NCBI GenBank assembly: GCA_014529385.2 | Contig: CM043966.1 | Location: 108,231,087-108,295,086, forward strand | Direction: 5' to 3' | Length of the DNA stretch: 64,000 nt | DNA from: Adiantum capillus-veneris | Taxonomy: Eukaryota; Streptophyta; Polypodiopsida; Polypodiales; Pteridaceae | Shown: piece after piece, positions 13,501-25,215 of the stretch | Numbering within the stretch: position 1 is the stretch's first letter | Layout of the letters: the number at the start of each line of letters is the position of its first letter | Program-made: the position numbers and the translations under genes | The notes under the pieces: model-generated | What the model was told of the DNA's origin: nothing | Databases searched by the model: none | What the model saw: only the letters and a program-made list of their open reading frames with translations

Positions 13501-14016
13501 TAATCAAAACTCAACACTTGCAAATAACTTAAACATGCTAGAGTTTTCATTCCCTTTTAGCACATGTGCCTTACCTAGATATACCACAATTTAGTAGATG
13601 ACAACTTGCCTACAAAAGTAAAATTGTCTTTTCAAAAGACACGTAAATGCAACACACAGTACCATGTTTTTGACCTCATCAAAAAATGATCAAGAACTAT
13701 TGTAGATGCCAATGAGGCTCCACAAACCATGTACACTGGTAGTATCTACAACTCAACATACATGAACAAAGTAAGTCACTACTATGTGAACAAGATTTGC
13801 ACATAAACAAGCACCAATTGAAATGCAAGAATAAACAATCATTGAAAGTTCTACAATGTAAATTGCTCTCAAAAGAGCTCAATGCAATTAAAACTTCTCA
13901 ATTCATAGATATGCCTAAACCATAAAGGAGAACAATGTTCATGTATGCCAATGCATCAATGCTCGCACACCACAAAGTAAAAGCTCTCTAAAATTGGCTC
14001 TTCAAGCTAAACCAAG
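13501..14016 (-). other. Degenerate leader/gag space of copia remnant
   Basis: It lies between a primer-site-like sequence and the copia integrase fragment. No gag domain or zinc knuckle could be read in any frame; about 500 bp is too short for the 1.2-kb gag-protease expected, so most of it has been deleted. Confidence 0.3.
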
Positions 14017-14031
14017 CTCTCTAATACTAGT
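14017..14031 (-). other. Putative degenerate primer-binding site
   Basis: The minus strand reads ACTAGTATTAGAGAGC directly after '..ACTCACA'. This matches the layout of the intact copia element at 52.8 kb (..CTAACA then ACTGGTATCAGAGC), with three changes from the initiator-Met-tRNA complement. Confidence 0.45.
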
Positions 14032-14796
14032 TGTGAGTGCACATTGCAAAAGCGTTCATATGTGTGTGCAGCAGTGAGAAAAGAGATGAGAAGTGGGAGA
14101 TGATTTCTTGATGGAGTCACTACATCATGAATAATGTATGACCCCTTATTCATCTACTATATCCAACGAATAAGGTTCGCAAGTCAAAGATGAGTGTTAG
14201 TGGTGTTGAGCAGGCTAACGTGCCTTTACCCCAATAGTTTCATTGTGACCCCGTTGGCCCCTTTTTGGCCTGATTTTCATCGATTCTATTTAGATTAGAA
14301 GTATTACTTCCCCCATTGATCTAGTATTTAGGGAAAAAATTCCCAATCTCGTCCAATCTTGTGTTGTTTTGTATATATCAATGCTCGTTGTTCATGATCT
14401 TGAAAGATTGTTGAGTTGGTTGAGGAACTACTTTCAATTTGTTTGGCATGTATTGTATACAAAAATAGCCCATGTAGGTTGTCTTTTTTATTTTTGTTTC
14501 AAACGTCATCAAGAATGCATTGTTATATTTCACTCTGAATCTATAAGGAGGTAGCATGTTTGCCTCATGTTGTTTAAACACATAAATGATTTTTTTGTCC
14601 AATATGAGAAAGGTAGTGTTCCTGTGTGCACGTGCGTGCAGCAAGGGGAAGAAGAAGCAAAGAGCAATTGGGAAAAATAGCATACTAAAGGAGAGAGTGT
14701 GTGTTGCATTTTTGTACATATGAGAAAAGTAATAGTGCTAATGAGTTAGTAGGTGGAGGTTGTATGTCATGGGCGGGTGGCCATAGGCCACCCCAA
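14032..14796 (-). mobile_element. Putative copia LTR flanked by copia sequence on both sides
   Basis: On the minus strand a polypurine tract (AAGTGGGAGAT, 14,810-14,800) directly follows the RNase H fragment. About 765 bp later a '..ACA' end is followed by a primer-site-like sequence and then copia integrase. The length fits the 741-790-bp LTRs of the intact copia element at 52-57 kb, although the sequence is not obviously the same family. It would therefore be both the 3' LTR of one element and the 5' LTR of another. LTR identity is inferred from position; no second copy exists in the window. Confidence 0.4.
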
Positions 14797-14899
14797 AAAT
14801 CTCCCACTTAAAGGCCAATGTGGTAGTAAGTGGCTATGACCATAGCTAATATGTACATTTGTGAAGCATTAAAACTTCACCCTTGCACAAATCCATTCA

Positions 14900-15440
14900 C
14901 CCTACACCCATTTACTCAATGCAATGTTCAAACCACTCCATGTGTAGGCTCTTTGCAAGAGCATCCACTAGGTTTTCAAGTGTGGACCTTGACAAGCTCC
15001 AATCCTTATCAATCAGTGCATATCCAATGAGATGATACATCACCTCAATGTGTTTTGACATGGAGTGAAACACATGACTTCTTGCCAAAGCAATGGTACT
15101 CTGACTATCATAATGCAAATTGCAACCTGTTGAATGTCCAAATCTCTCACTAAACATGTAAACCATATAGTTCCTTGCTGGCATCTAAAGATGCAATGTA
15201 CTTAGCCTCTGTAGTGAAAGAAGACATAGAATCTTGGAGAGATGATCTCCAAGAAATTGCTCCTCCCGCAAATATGAAAATGTAGCCAAACATAGATCTC
15301 CTACTATCTTTCCAACCCCCATAATCTGCACCCATCTAGCCAACAATAGATACATAGTTGTTACAAAAGTGTAATCGCTTGCTTGCTTTTGTTCCATTTT
15401 GAAAGCACAAGATGAAAGATAAGAATTTGTTTGCATTGTG
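14900..15440 (-). pseudogene. Ty1/copia RNase H fragment
   Basis: The minus-strand segments 15,335-15,150 and 15,184-14,912 give the C-terminal copia RNase H: DSRRSMFGYIFIFAGGAISW, SLQDSMSSFTTEAKYIA, then LHYDSQSTIALA and SKHIEVMYHLI. These match the D-S/T-RRSTSGYxF..SWxS..Q..V..STTEAEY..., D.QSAI.LA and KHIxxxYHFI boxes. One frameshift lies near 15,180 and TEAEY has become TEAKY. RT is absent upstream (above 15,440), so this is a 5'-truncated remnant. Confidence 0.85.
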
Positions 15441-16012
15441 GAGTTTTGAATATCTTATGATTTATGCCATATTCTGTTATGAAATTAGGTTGATTGGAAT
15501 ATATGATTGTGGGTTTTGGGTTTTGGGGCTATTAAGTGAGGTGTGATGCATGTATGTCAAGAAGCTTAGAGGTCTCCAAAGTGCAGGTTTACGGGCTGAT
15601 TGTATAGTGCTCTAAGTGCTTTCCATGCTTATCTTTGCAACTCGTCAATAGACGAGAAAGATATGGGCTTGATATGGGCAATATAGTATTTATTAGGGCT
15701 GATTTTTTGTCTTTGTACTGGTTTTGATATGCATGCCAAGTGAATGCTTTCAATTTTATGGGGGTTCTCCTGATGTGTCTAGCATGGGCCAGAGCACGTG
15801 CTTTACAGTGCTCAAATTGGGCATTAACTGCTCAAGTTATGGCCAGTTCAGTTCACTCTACAATTTTGGGCTTCCTTGAGTAAGGAAAATTGAAGTGAAT
15901 GTAGTTAACGTTGTGCTCAACACTCTTTTCATTGGTATGTGAGGCAAGAGTTGAGTTTGGCAATGCTGTGGTCCAAAATTAAGCTAAATGGTAGATACTT
16001 CATACATCACAA
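15441..16012. other. Intergenic, nothing recognised
   Basis: No domain, repeat or RNA gene was seen. Confidence 0.4.
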
Positions 16013-16330
16013 AAATTGTTTGAGGAGTTTTGCAAGTGGAATTTTATCTCTTGGAGTGCGAAGATAGTGGATTATGCTCAACAATGTTGTGGTAGGGAAG
16101 TTTTGAGCTATTTCAATTGGATGCAAAGGGAAATCCATTCTCCAATATATTCACCTAGGCTTGCATCTTGGAGGCAAGTGGCCTTACAAAAGCCATTGAC
16201 ATGGGTGAGAGCATTAACAAGAAGATTGCTAGTCAAGGGGGACTTTTGGACTTTGGGAACTTTGAGGGTTAAATATAAACGAGTAAGAGAGGGCAACAAT
16301 AGTGCCGTTGTTGCCATGAAATCCATGGGA
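16013..16330 (+). pseudogene. Pentatricopeptide repeat (PPR) gene remnant
   Basis: PPR proteins are plant organelle RNA-binding proteins built from 35-residue helical repeats. The frame from 16,016 begins FEEFCKWNFISWSAKIVDYA, followed by REVLSYFNWMQRE, which fits a PLS-type repeat (VFxxxxxRNVxSWxAMIxGYAQHGxGKEALxxFxxMQREG). After a frameshift near 16,130 another frame gives ACILEASGLTKAIDMGESIN, matching the next repeat (FACILKACGxxxAIDxGKxIH). A further shift gives a YKR..-like segment corresponding to the VDMYAKCG repeat. About two and a half repeats survive, with stops in between. No start, transit peptide or DYW domain is present. It is either a dead fragment of a host gene or a passenger copied by a transposon. 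Confidence 0.7.
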
Positions 16331-17269
16331 TGCTCAACTACACGTGTCGTTCAATCCTTTGCAGATCCTGTAGGACGCATCTGTGCCCCTTGTATTGGCA
16401 CCTTCTTGCTTGAGCATGCAAGGACTCACATGTTTCTCTTCTAGGCTTGGCCTTTTCACAATCCATCTCTAAGATATTGTTGAAGTTTTGGTGTCTAGTT
16501 TGGTAAAATGTGAAGGACGTGAAGGGGAATGAATCCCACATGCAATGTACTTATGCTCGCCAAGTATAAAAGAGGCCTAAAGCTCAATGAGAAACCATCC
16601 AAGTTTGTCTATATGAAGTGCAATACTTTTGATGAACTTGTGATTGCTTGCACCTAGCACTCAAGATCGTGTTTATGAGTCCAAGTTAGTTCATCTTGGA
16701 ACCTAATTCGCTTGAGTCACATTATTGTCTACACACTCCTTGTTTACACATATCTCACATGCATGTATCATGGTAGAGCTTAGGATTCATCCACCTTAGC
16801 TTAGATTGACCCTTGTTTTTAACATGGTATTAGAGCTAGCATGGCAACTAGGGTCGAGTAGGGTTCTCACAATGAAAGGAGATTTTGAATCAGCCATTGG
16901 GAGACTTTCCAAGATTAGACTTAGGGTTAGGTTTCTAAGCAAACGCCCTATTTTATGCATCTCCTAAAATTAGGAGACTGAAGAGGTGTCTCTTGTTGAC
17001 TGTTGAGCTCTGGTAAATTCAAGGGAATTTAGGGTTGCAAGGCTCTACGGACCTCTCTTACAAAAATTTGTGTGTTTGATAGCGCCACAAACGAGGTCAG
17101 AGTGATTTTTTGCAAGGATACACGAGGTTTTCTTTGTCATTTTGGGTTAGTTTCCAAGAGAGAGTCGCCCAACAAGATTTCATGTGCATGCATGATTTTT
17201 CCAACATCCACGCAACGGATGAAATCATCAATCTTTCTATGTGGTATGTTTTGAGGTCATTATAGGTCA
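16331..17269. other. Intergenic; possible LTR end and primer site
   Basis: 16,821-16,840 reads 'aaca' followed by TGGTATTAGAGCTAGC, close to the initiator-Met-tRNA-type primer site (TGGTATCAGAGC) that follows a plus-strand LTR ending in CA. No gag follows and the left LTR end cannot be found. Nothing else is recognised. Confidence 0.35.
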
Positions 17270-17905
17270 CACCATTGGGGTATGAACCAAGCAAATAGGG
17301 ACCTTGGGAAATTTACTAAGGCCCCAATTTTCTTGGTTTTGATCTTCTCTTTGCGGCAATGGGGATGAAATCCAAGCAAATAGGGACCCTGGGAAATTTT
17401 TCAACGCTCCTAATTGCTTGGTTTTCACCCGTGTCTTTGTTGTATTGGGGGTCAGAACCAAGCAAATAGGGACCCATGAAAATTTTCCAGGGCCCCGATT
17501 TGTGGGTGCTATCAATTAACGAGCAATGAAACGAGCGAGGGACAAAAGACAAGAAAACAACAACAATGGATAATTAGGCTAGCTATATTTTTATATGATT
17601 CTTGAGATGTTTTTCATTACTATACATGGCCGGCATGTACAAATTTTATCCTTATACATGAACCCCCAATGACAATTTGAAGAAACTCATATATGTTCTT
17701 GTTTGTATATGTATTACATGGGGTTGCTATCTTTGGTACCATAAACATAACCAAATTTGCTCATGCATAAAAAGAATGAACTTTGTTATTCACTATCATA
17801 AACAGAATGAAACTTTGGTATTTACTATCATAAAACAAAATGAAACTTGCTCGTGCCTAAAAAATCATGTTTGATGTGACACCCTTATATGATTTAACTA
17901 TCCTC
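17270..17905 (+). repeat. Palindrome array A with inverted-repeat flank (left)
   Basis: 17,279-17,512 holds three units at 85-86-bp spacing. Each is an imperfect palindrome of about 65 bp: left arm around AACCAAGCAAATAGGGACC, right arm around GGCCCCAATTTTCTTGGTT, separated by a roughly 20-bp spacer containing 'tctttgcggcaatgggg'. The right arm of the third unit is damaged. From about 17,511 to 17,905 the flank is the reverse complement of 23,135-23,463 (shared landmarks: 'caattaacgagcaatga', 'gaagaaactcatat' and 'catggggttg'). The left flank carries an extra internal duplication of roughly 50 bp. Not coding: the long minus-strand frames through the array merely follow its periodicity. Confidence 0.85.
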
Positions 17906-20235
17906 ATTGGATAATCTAGAGTTATTGACTCAAAATACAAGTCTTCAAAGATTTTTTGAGTTTTGATATCTATTTACATGTACACAATAGTGTCACAACC
18001 CTTTTATGTGTAACACACATATGCACTTCCTTCTCAATGTTGTACGCAAAGAAAGTTAGCATTTCTAGATTGTTTAGATATGGTACTAATGAAATTAGTA
18101 ATACTTTTCCAAGGTACTAGGGTTTCTAATCAAAGATATATCATTATCACTAGGTAAGATGCTTCATAATAGCACTTGAGGGCCTTCCAAACCACTAGCA
18201 ATAAGTACTACAATCTAAGTAGCATGCTATTGCTTAGCAAGTGTTATAGTGTGCATTATATATTTTGCCAAGTGAGCTTGAGTTTGTTTAACTTTCAAAC
18301 TATGCATTGAAAATGCTTCTTGATAAAGATTCTACAGGAGTTCATGAAAAGATACTTCAATTTACACGTTGGACAGAGAACACAAAACTCATAAACCATG
18401 GCTTGGCCCTTATCCCATGTTTTTTTGGTTGGAAGACTATATATACCCAACAAGAAATCCAGTTGAGCCCACTTTTTCATCAGTATTAATGTAAAGTCTC
18501 TCCTAGTTTGGTGCAAAGTTTGTCTTGTAGAGCCATTCTCCTTTGCACCATATTGATCATGGTCTTCAAATTCCTTAACAAAAAGGTCCATCATTGTTTA
18601 CATGGATGCCTTTTTTAATTCTTGGAGTTTTATATTTTTGAAAATTTTGATTGGATATTAAGAACATTATAAAGATTTTTACCGAAGGTTGAGAGTTTTG
18701 AGACCCCCTATTGGCACCATCCTTGAAAATTTTGTCTTAACTTCTCAAGTTGCAATAAGGCAAGTGGAAAGATAAAGATATGGAAAAGATGGTTGAAACT
18801 TGTAAGAATCTATGAATGGAACGTTTAAGTGTGGTAATTTTAAAATATTTTATTGCAGAGGAAATGTTGATATCTAGTTGTGAATATCAGGGCATGTTTT
18901 TTAGAAAAAATGGCAAGATGGTTAAGGCTAAAAAAAGCATGACAAAATTCGAATATGGCTATAAAAAGTTTCTATTGGAGTGAATGCTTGCTTGTACATA
19001 CTGGTATTCTTGATGATTTGAGTGCCAAAAAATGGCTTTTTTTTTAAATGTCTTTTTTCTTGATGGCTCACACAACTCTCTTACAATGTGTCATGACATG
19101 ATGAGGGTGGATATTGATTTTGTGTTTAGTTGGACATGGCCTTGTTCGATAGTTTTGAGGATGGAAGTTGGAAAGGCCTAGCTAAATGGTAGTTTCTTGT
19201 CATATTCCAAATGCCATATGCCGACCAAACATGAACTCAATCCTCTGCAAATTGGTTAAGCTAGGTATTTTCTCACATTTTCTCAACTTGAAGTATAAAC
19301 ACTTCCGCACTACATGAGGATGTTAGCAAGTCAAGTACTTTTCATGCGAGCTTTCATGACCTTTGGATTCTATTGAGTTTAGAACAAAACCCAAAAGCAA
19401 AGCATTTTATTCCAATTAGCTCACCAAAAAAAGATTACTGGATAGATTTCACATTCATATTGAGAAAACAAGGAAAATTTTATATCATATAGTCTGAAGA
19501 CTAACCGGTACTTTACATAGACTGGGAGGAATTCCTATGTGTCCCCTCTCACTGGTTCAACAACCACGCTACCACATCAAGTTCAAAACGGGGTCCTTCC
19601 AGCCTGCGTTTCAAAACGCAACCTAAAAGGGACTGGTGAACACAAAGAGGATGTTGTCAACACAGGGACCATCCAACATGCATTTTAAAACACAACCTAA
19701 ATGGGAATGGTGAAGATAAATGGAAAAAGGTGATTTTTGTAGGCTACAAACGTATTGGATCATTGTAGAACTTGGAGGGGATTCCATCGCTGATAACAAG
19801 AACAAAACGCAGAGGAGCCACATCTTATCTAGTGGCTATGTTATCCAAACGCAAGCACGACATAGGAAGATTTTGTTTGCAAGGATATAAGACTTGTCAA
19901 AGTGAGAATTTGAATACCTATTAGAATTTTTTGCAGTTTGCTTGGATGCTCTTAGTTCTTCTCAAAGAATGAGCGTCAAGGGCTTGTTCCCAATTCAATC
20001 ACCTATCATGTTTCATTATGCAAGATGCGGAAGCTGCATCTCGTCTCCCCGAGGCTGCTTGTGCTTGCTATTTCAGAGAAAGAGAGAAGAGCTTGACTGA
20101 ATGATGAACTTGATGGTGTGTGAAGGAGCGATAGTAGATTGTGCTTGCTATACATATTGATGTGAGAATATTAGAGCACCTGGAGTGGGCGATCAAGGTG
20201 GGCATTGTCAGCTCATACTCTACGGAGGAAACTGA
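17906..20235. other. Intergenic, nothing recognised
   Basis: AT-rich, with no recognisable domain. A weak direct repeat of about 74 bp occurs near 19,591 and 19,665 ('ggtccttccagcctgcgttt' against 'ggaccatccaacatgcattt'). Confidence 0.4.
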
Positions 20236-20690
20236 GATAGCTTTTATAGGAGTGACGGAGGGAGCAGAAGGTAGAAGCACTCACGAGGCCCTTTGAACAT
20301 GCGTTTGGAAGTGCAAGTTGAAAATTCCTAGTGATGACAATAGGTTTTGCCAGTGGGTTGAAAATTTGGTTGCAGCACACCCGAGGCAGTTACAATTTGG
20401 TGTGGTCTAACAAGGGAAGATCAGCGGCTTCCAGTAGATCATCCAAGCCAAGGTATATAGGGCTATATATAAGGGTGGAGGAGGGAGCAGCTAGTAGAAG
20501 CACTCACCAGGCCCTTTGAACTTGCGTTTGGAAATGCAAGTTGAAAATGCCTAGTGACGACAATAGGTTTTGCCAGTGGGTTGAAAATTTGGTTGCAACA
20601 AACGAGACAATTAAAATTTTGTGTGGTCTGACAAGGGAAGATCAGCGGCTTGCAGGAGATCATCCAAGCCAACGTATACAGGGCTATCTC
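20236..20690 (+). repeat. Tandem duplication, about 225-bp unit
   Basis: Two direct copies, about 20,236-20,460 and 20,461-20,690. Both contain 'gaggccctttgaac'/'caggccctttgaac', 'gacaataggttttgccagtg' and 'gggaagatcagcggctt', and both end in 'agggctat'. They differ by about a tenth of positions. No coding function is recognised. Confidence 0.85.
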
Positions 20691-21961
20691 CCTTGTGGCT
20701 GAGCTACCTTTGCTTCAGTAGCTACATGCTTGGACTCTCCTTCACCACCTCCAAGTCCCTCAAGGCCTGCCTGATGTTGGCTTCTTTGCCACAACAAGGA
20801 TTGCAGTGCAAGAGGCATGGTGGGCCTGCAGAAGGGCATCAAGGAGAGCCGACAATGATTCTGATCTATGCGCATGTGATGCATAGGAGGCATGGTTGAC
20901 TCCTCACAGGGGATTAGCCAGGATCAGTAGGGTGCTACGACGATACCATGTGAGAGAGAGGAAGCTACATGTGAGAGAAGAGACCCCAAGAGAGAGAGAG
21001 AAGGTAGTTTAGAGAAATGCATGCAGATGCATGGGGGAGATAGAGAACGAAGGCAACGTGCAAAGTGATGATGATTTATCAACAGCTCCTGCACCTCCAT
21101 ATCTGTATACAAGATGGACAGTCATGAGACGTACGTGTACGGTCACCAAATTTTTAAAGAATGGAGGAGGACTAGCTTTAATAGGTTTTTTAGGTGCCTT
21201 TGACAAGCTTTAATAGTTCTTTTTAGGTGCCTTCCGACTCATTGATGTTGTTTGAGCTCCCCCCATCCGCAATGCCAGATTGTCCTAGGCCTTTTGTAGT
21301 GTTTGCGACCACGTGTGCAAGCTGATGGCTTCCTCTTGCAGCTGCGAGTAGGTGAGCCTAGGGCCACATCACAAGCTCCATGCAATGCTCTTGATAAACC
21401 TTCTCCAAGTAAATAAGCTATATAATATGATCTCGACTGCACCTAGTTGCAACAATGGTTCAAGGTAAACTATGGAAGACATGAATGGTGAAAGGACGAG
21501 AGCCTCACGAGAACCACCCTATAATCTTGATTGCTAGTTGCGACAACAATGCGGGGTAAACGGTGAAAACCATAAATGGTGAAAGAAGGGGAAAAGCACC
21601 ACCCTGATGAGCACCCTCATGAGTTATTACAACACTGAGAGGACATGGGTGTCTCTATCACCAACGGTGTATTATTGTGTCGCAAGCCTCTTTTTAAAAT
21701 GCTATTTGAAATATGCATGGGGGCCGGGGTGGAGAGAGCTAAATCACATAGATTAAGAAGAAGAAAATAAATTTTAACATGGTAGGAATAATGTCAAGAG
21801 ACCCTAAAGCTCGTTCCAAACAATCTAGCTATACTCAAGACCTAAGCATACTCAAGTAAACTGGGATGATTAATCTATCGCATTTGCAACACAACTTGGT
21901 ATAGGGGAAGGGGATACTTAATCTGGCACATAAAGGACCCTTCTAGTTCCCTCTATGTTTT

Positions 21962-21963
<2 letters not shown>
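20691..21963. other. Intergenic with weak duplications
   Basis: No gene is recognised. A short GA-rich patch lies at 20,950-21,000. A degenerate direct repeat of about 92 bp begins near 21,440 and 21,532 (shared 'atgaatggtgaaag'-like segment). Confidence 0.35.

Positions 21964-22022
<59 letters not shown>
21964..22022 (+). repeat. (AG)n microsatellite, about 58 bp
   Basis: Perfect AG dinucleotide array. Confidence 0.97.
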
Positions 22023-22026
<4 letters not shown>

Positions 22027-23134
22027 ATAAAGGTTACAAAAACTTTGTGTAGAGGTTAAGCAAGGCTAACCAAGGACAACCTGATTTTTTTACGATAATT
22101 CTTGAGTGCTTGATGCATTCGCATATTGATAAAAGCTTTTGTATGGTATTAGATCAATAGAGTATGTCACATATGCTACTCGTTTGGTGCCCATGATCTT
22201 GTTGCACGTCTAGAGATCTATGGAGAGACACTTCAAAATTACTTAGACAGAGATGACCTCAAAATGATTAACTCTATGAATAAACAATCTCATAAGACCA
22301 ATTGAATGAACTACTAGCGAGCTGAATGTTCTCATCATGTTGATACCATGACCCATTTTTTAATAAAATTTTGAATAATTTCATGTAATTTTAGACACAT
22401 GCTACACCTCAAAGTGGATCCATTTCCCATCATGCATTGCTAAAGAGTTGCAGGTGTGTTGGGATGCTCAATAAATATCTAGCTTACTTGCCATCCATTT
22501 TTTGCTTACTAGAAAAAACTCATAATACAGTGGTTTATCAATCATTTCATAAAATTTAAGTATAAGCCAATAGACAATATACTTATGAGCACCCCATTAT
22601 CTTGTAAAGAAGCAATTTTAATAAAACCTTATCAAAGTTCTCTATCCTTCCTTATCTATCAAAGAGTGTTTTTTATTTCTAGATAGATTTAAATGAGAGA
22701 AAGTAAATATATGTATGGTTTTGTATGTAGAAAGTGCTTACTTTGTTTTCATCCTTCCCTAAGGAATTGTTTCCTATGAAAAAACATGTGCTTTCTTCAT
22801 CTCTTTACCTCCCTTTACCAAGGAATTGGTGTTAACTCTCTAGACCTATAATGAATGTTTGTGATGAAGTGAACCTTGTTACAAACTCTTGGTTTTTCAT
22901 TGCATTTCTTGTTTTACTTTGCTATTGTATTAGATTGTAGTGAATTCCTTTACCATGAGTTTGTCTAGTCTTTGTTATGACCATCAGTGACCTCTAATAC
23001 ATAATTTTATAATCTTGAATACATTTATATACTTAGAATCTTCAATAAATTTATCATTGATTGGTAGACTTGGCATTCCGTCTAAGAAATATAGTTACAA
23101 AGATTTAGGATTCTTGGCCTTGCTTTTAGTTACT
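22023..23134. other. Intergenic, AT-rich
   Basis: No coding region, domain or strong repeat was seen. It lies between the two inverted-repeat flanks. Confidence 0.45.
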
Positions 23135-23750
23135 ATAATCCTAAGTGTGTCACAGCAAACATGATTCTACCAAAGTTTCATTTTGTTTATGATAGTGAAT
23201 ATGCATGAGCAAGTTTGGTTATGAGTATGGTACCAAAGATAACAACCCCATGTAATACATACACAAACATTAAATTCCATGCAGTATGAGTTTCTTCAAA
23301 TTGTCACTGGTAGTTCATGTATAAGGATAAAATTTAGCGGCCATGTATAGGTAATGAGAAAGATCTCAAGAATCACATAAAAATATGGCTAGCCTGCTTA
23401 TCCATTGTTGTTGCTTGCTCATCTTTTGTCCCTCGCTTGTTTTTCATTGCTCGTTAATTGAGATCACCCCCGATTTGTTTGGTTCTAACCCATGTCTTTG
23501 CGGCAATGGAGGGTCAGAACCAAGCAATTAGGGACCTTGGGAAATTAATAGGGCCCCAATTTTCTTGGTTTTGACCCATATCTTTGCGGCAATGTGGGTT
23601 AATCAAGCGAATAGGGACCTTGGGAAATTTTCCAAGGCCTCGATTTTCTTGGTTTTGACCCATATCTTTGCAGCGATGAGGGCCATATAACCAAGCAAAT
23701 AGGGACCCTAGAAAATTTTCCTAGACCTTGATTCGCTTACTACTGACCCA
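23135..23750 (-). repeat. Palindrome array B with inverted-repeat flank (right)
   Basis: 23,464-23,750 holds one half unit (right arm only, 23,470-23,491) and three full palindromic units, whose left arms start near 23,512, 23,597 and 23,683 (spacing 83-88 bp). They share arms and the 'tctttgcggcaatg' spacer with array A. 23,135-23,463 is the reverse complement of array A's flank. The spacers of arrays A and B point the same way although their flanks are inverted. Confidence 0.85.
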
Positions 23751-24590
23751 TATCCACTAAAGAATATAACCACTAGCATTTATTCATGTTAGGCATGCGA
23801 TCTTGCTACTCCCATGGACATCCATGACAAAATATTCATAGTAGATCTGCTTAGCTTAGATACTTCAAAACAACAAAGTTTCCTTTTTGGCATTGATGAA
23901 CTGGTTCAGTAGAGTGAAGTGGGACCTTGCATTCTTTTTGGTCACTACCTACAATGAATCATGATTTTTGTCTTGCTAAGCAAAAACAATGTTAGATTAA
24001 GGATCTTTTTTCACATCTTAGATGGGTCTGGTTTTTTTTGTGTAGTGAACATTGGAGTCTCTTGTTCTTTGACATTGAACAGAAGATTGTCTACTATGGA
24101 AACTCTGAGCAAAGAAGGGGGTTTTATAGGCATGTAAAGATGTAAAGCTCATATTTATGCATTTTCTAGTAGTGTCTGTTTGTAATGTCTTACTCAAGAA
24201 AGTGCTTATGTATTATAGTGTCGGGAGAAAGTTTGTATGTTGTGTAGAGCACATATTATTAGAGCCCACTCAACACCAATGGGCCACAGTGCCCACACAA
24301 GTTGATAACTACAACTACAATTGGAAAACGTGTCTCAATGCTCTTCTCTTTGTTAGCCAAATTTTGTGGTGTCCCAAACATGAGTACTACATGTTGTTTC
24401 AATGCTTGTATTACTGCAATGTTATATTAAATAAATGAATTTTTTTCTTATTATCACGCTTTTACAGGACCTTTAATTAGATAACTACATCCCCTATGAT
24501 GTGCGCAAATTTCTATGATGGCCATTCATCATGTTATATTATCGTTCTAGCGATGTTCAAGAGAGGAAAGTGATCTACTTGAGGAGTTCG
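23751..24590. other. Intergenic, nothing recognised
   Basis: A 93-codon plus-strand frame (24,157-24,438) shows no motif. No other structure was seen. Confidence 0.4.
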
Positions 24591-24594
24591 AGAG

Positions 24595-24935
24595 GGCCCG
24601 TGTCAAGGAATCAAGGAAATGGGCCAGGATTGTCAAAATGAGATTCAAAACATGTAAGAGGCTCCCAATAAATATTATGTAGATGTCACAAAAGTGGAGG
24701 ATTGGGTTGCTCATCAGCATAGCAAGCTGAAGCACAAGGAAGGGAGCAAGAGCAAAGCGAGCAAGACCGGAGGAAAGCTGTAGGGGTGCAAAGTGCATGA
24801 GAAGCCATGGAAGAGGGCATTTGAAAAATTCAAAAGGTCACCCAAGACTACCATCCCCGCGAGAGGAGGGGCAGCAGCCAAGAGAGAGGACATGGGAGTA
24901 GTGGGAGCAATTGGGGGAGGGGCAAGGGAGTAGTA
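24595..24935 (+). pseudogene. Possible coding remnant, unknown family
   Basis: One plus-strand frame stays protein-like apart from two stops (near 24,655 and 24,781). It includes VEDWVAHQHSKLKHKEG, a Lys/Ser-rich basic stretch, then CKVHEKPWKRAFEKFKR and an Ala/Gly-rich end before a stop near 24,935. The composition differs from the surrounding AT-rich DNA. No family was recognised and it could be chance. Confidence 0.25.
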
Positions 24936-25215
24936 TCAAAGGAAGGGAGCAATAACCATCACCACTTTTGTACACATTTCAAAAGAAACAATACAGTGTG
25001 TAAATTTTTGAAACAATACAAAGTGTGTGGCACAATTGTATTTGTCATTTTGGAGTGTATATATTTGGATGGCATGGCATTACAACTCATTCCATGCATA
25101 CATGAATTTTTGTGAGTCACAATGTATGTGATCTAGCTTCCGCAAGAAGCAAGCAAATGAAGTATATTTGAGAGGGACTCCTTGCACAATGTTTTTTTCT
25201 CCTTGAATCTTGGAA

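Noticed and set aside
13697-13882. Possible copia protease/gag piece on the minus strand
   Set aside because: No D-S-G active site or zinc knuckle could be read.
17279-17512. Possible CRISPR array (repeats with spacers)
   Set aside because: The repeats are about 65-bp palindromes, the 'spacers' are conserved, there are no cas genes, and the context is plant nuclear DNA.
17267-17552. 78- and 82-codon minus-strand frames through palindrome array A, with a repeated peptide
   Set aside because: The peptide repeat merely reflects the 85-bp DNA period; there is no independent coding evidence. The same holds for 46,872-47,156.
18295-18594. 99-codon minus-strand frame
   Set aside because: Considered as a retrotransposon fragment, but no conserved box could be matched.
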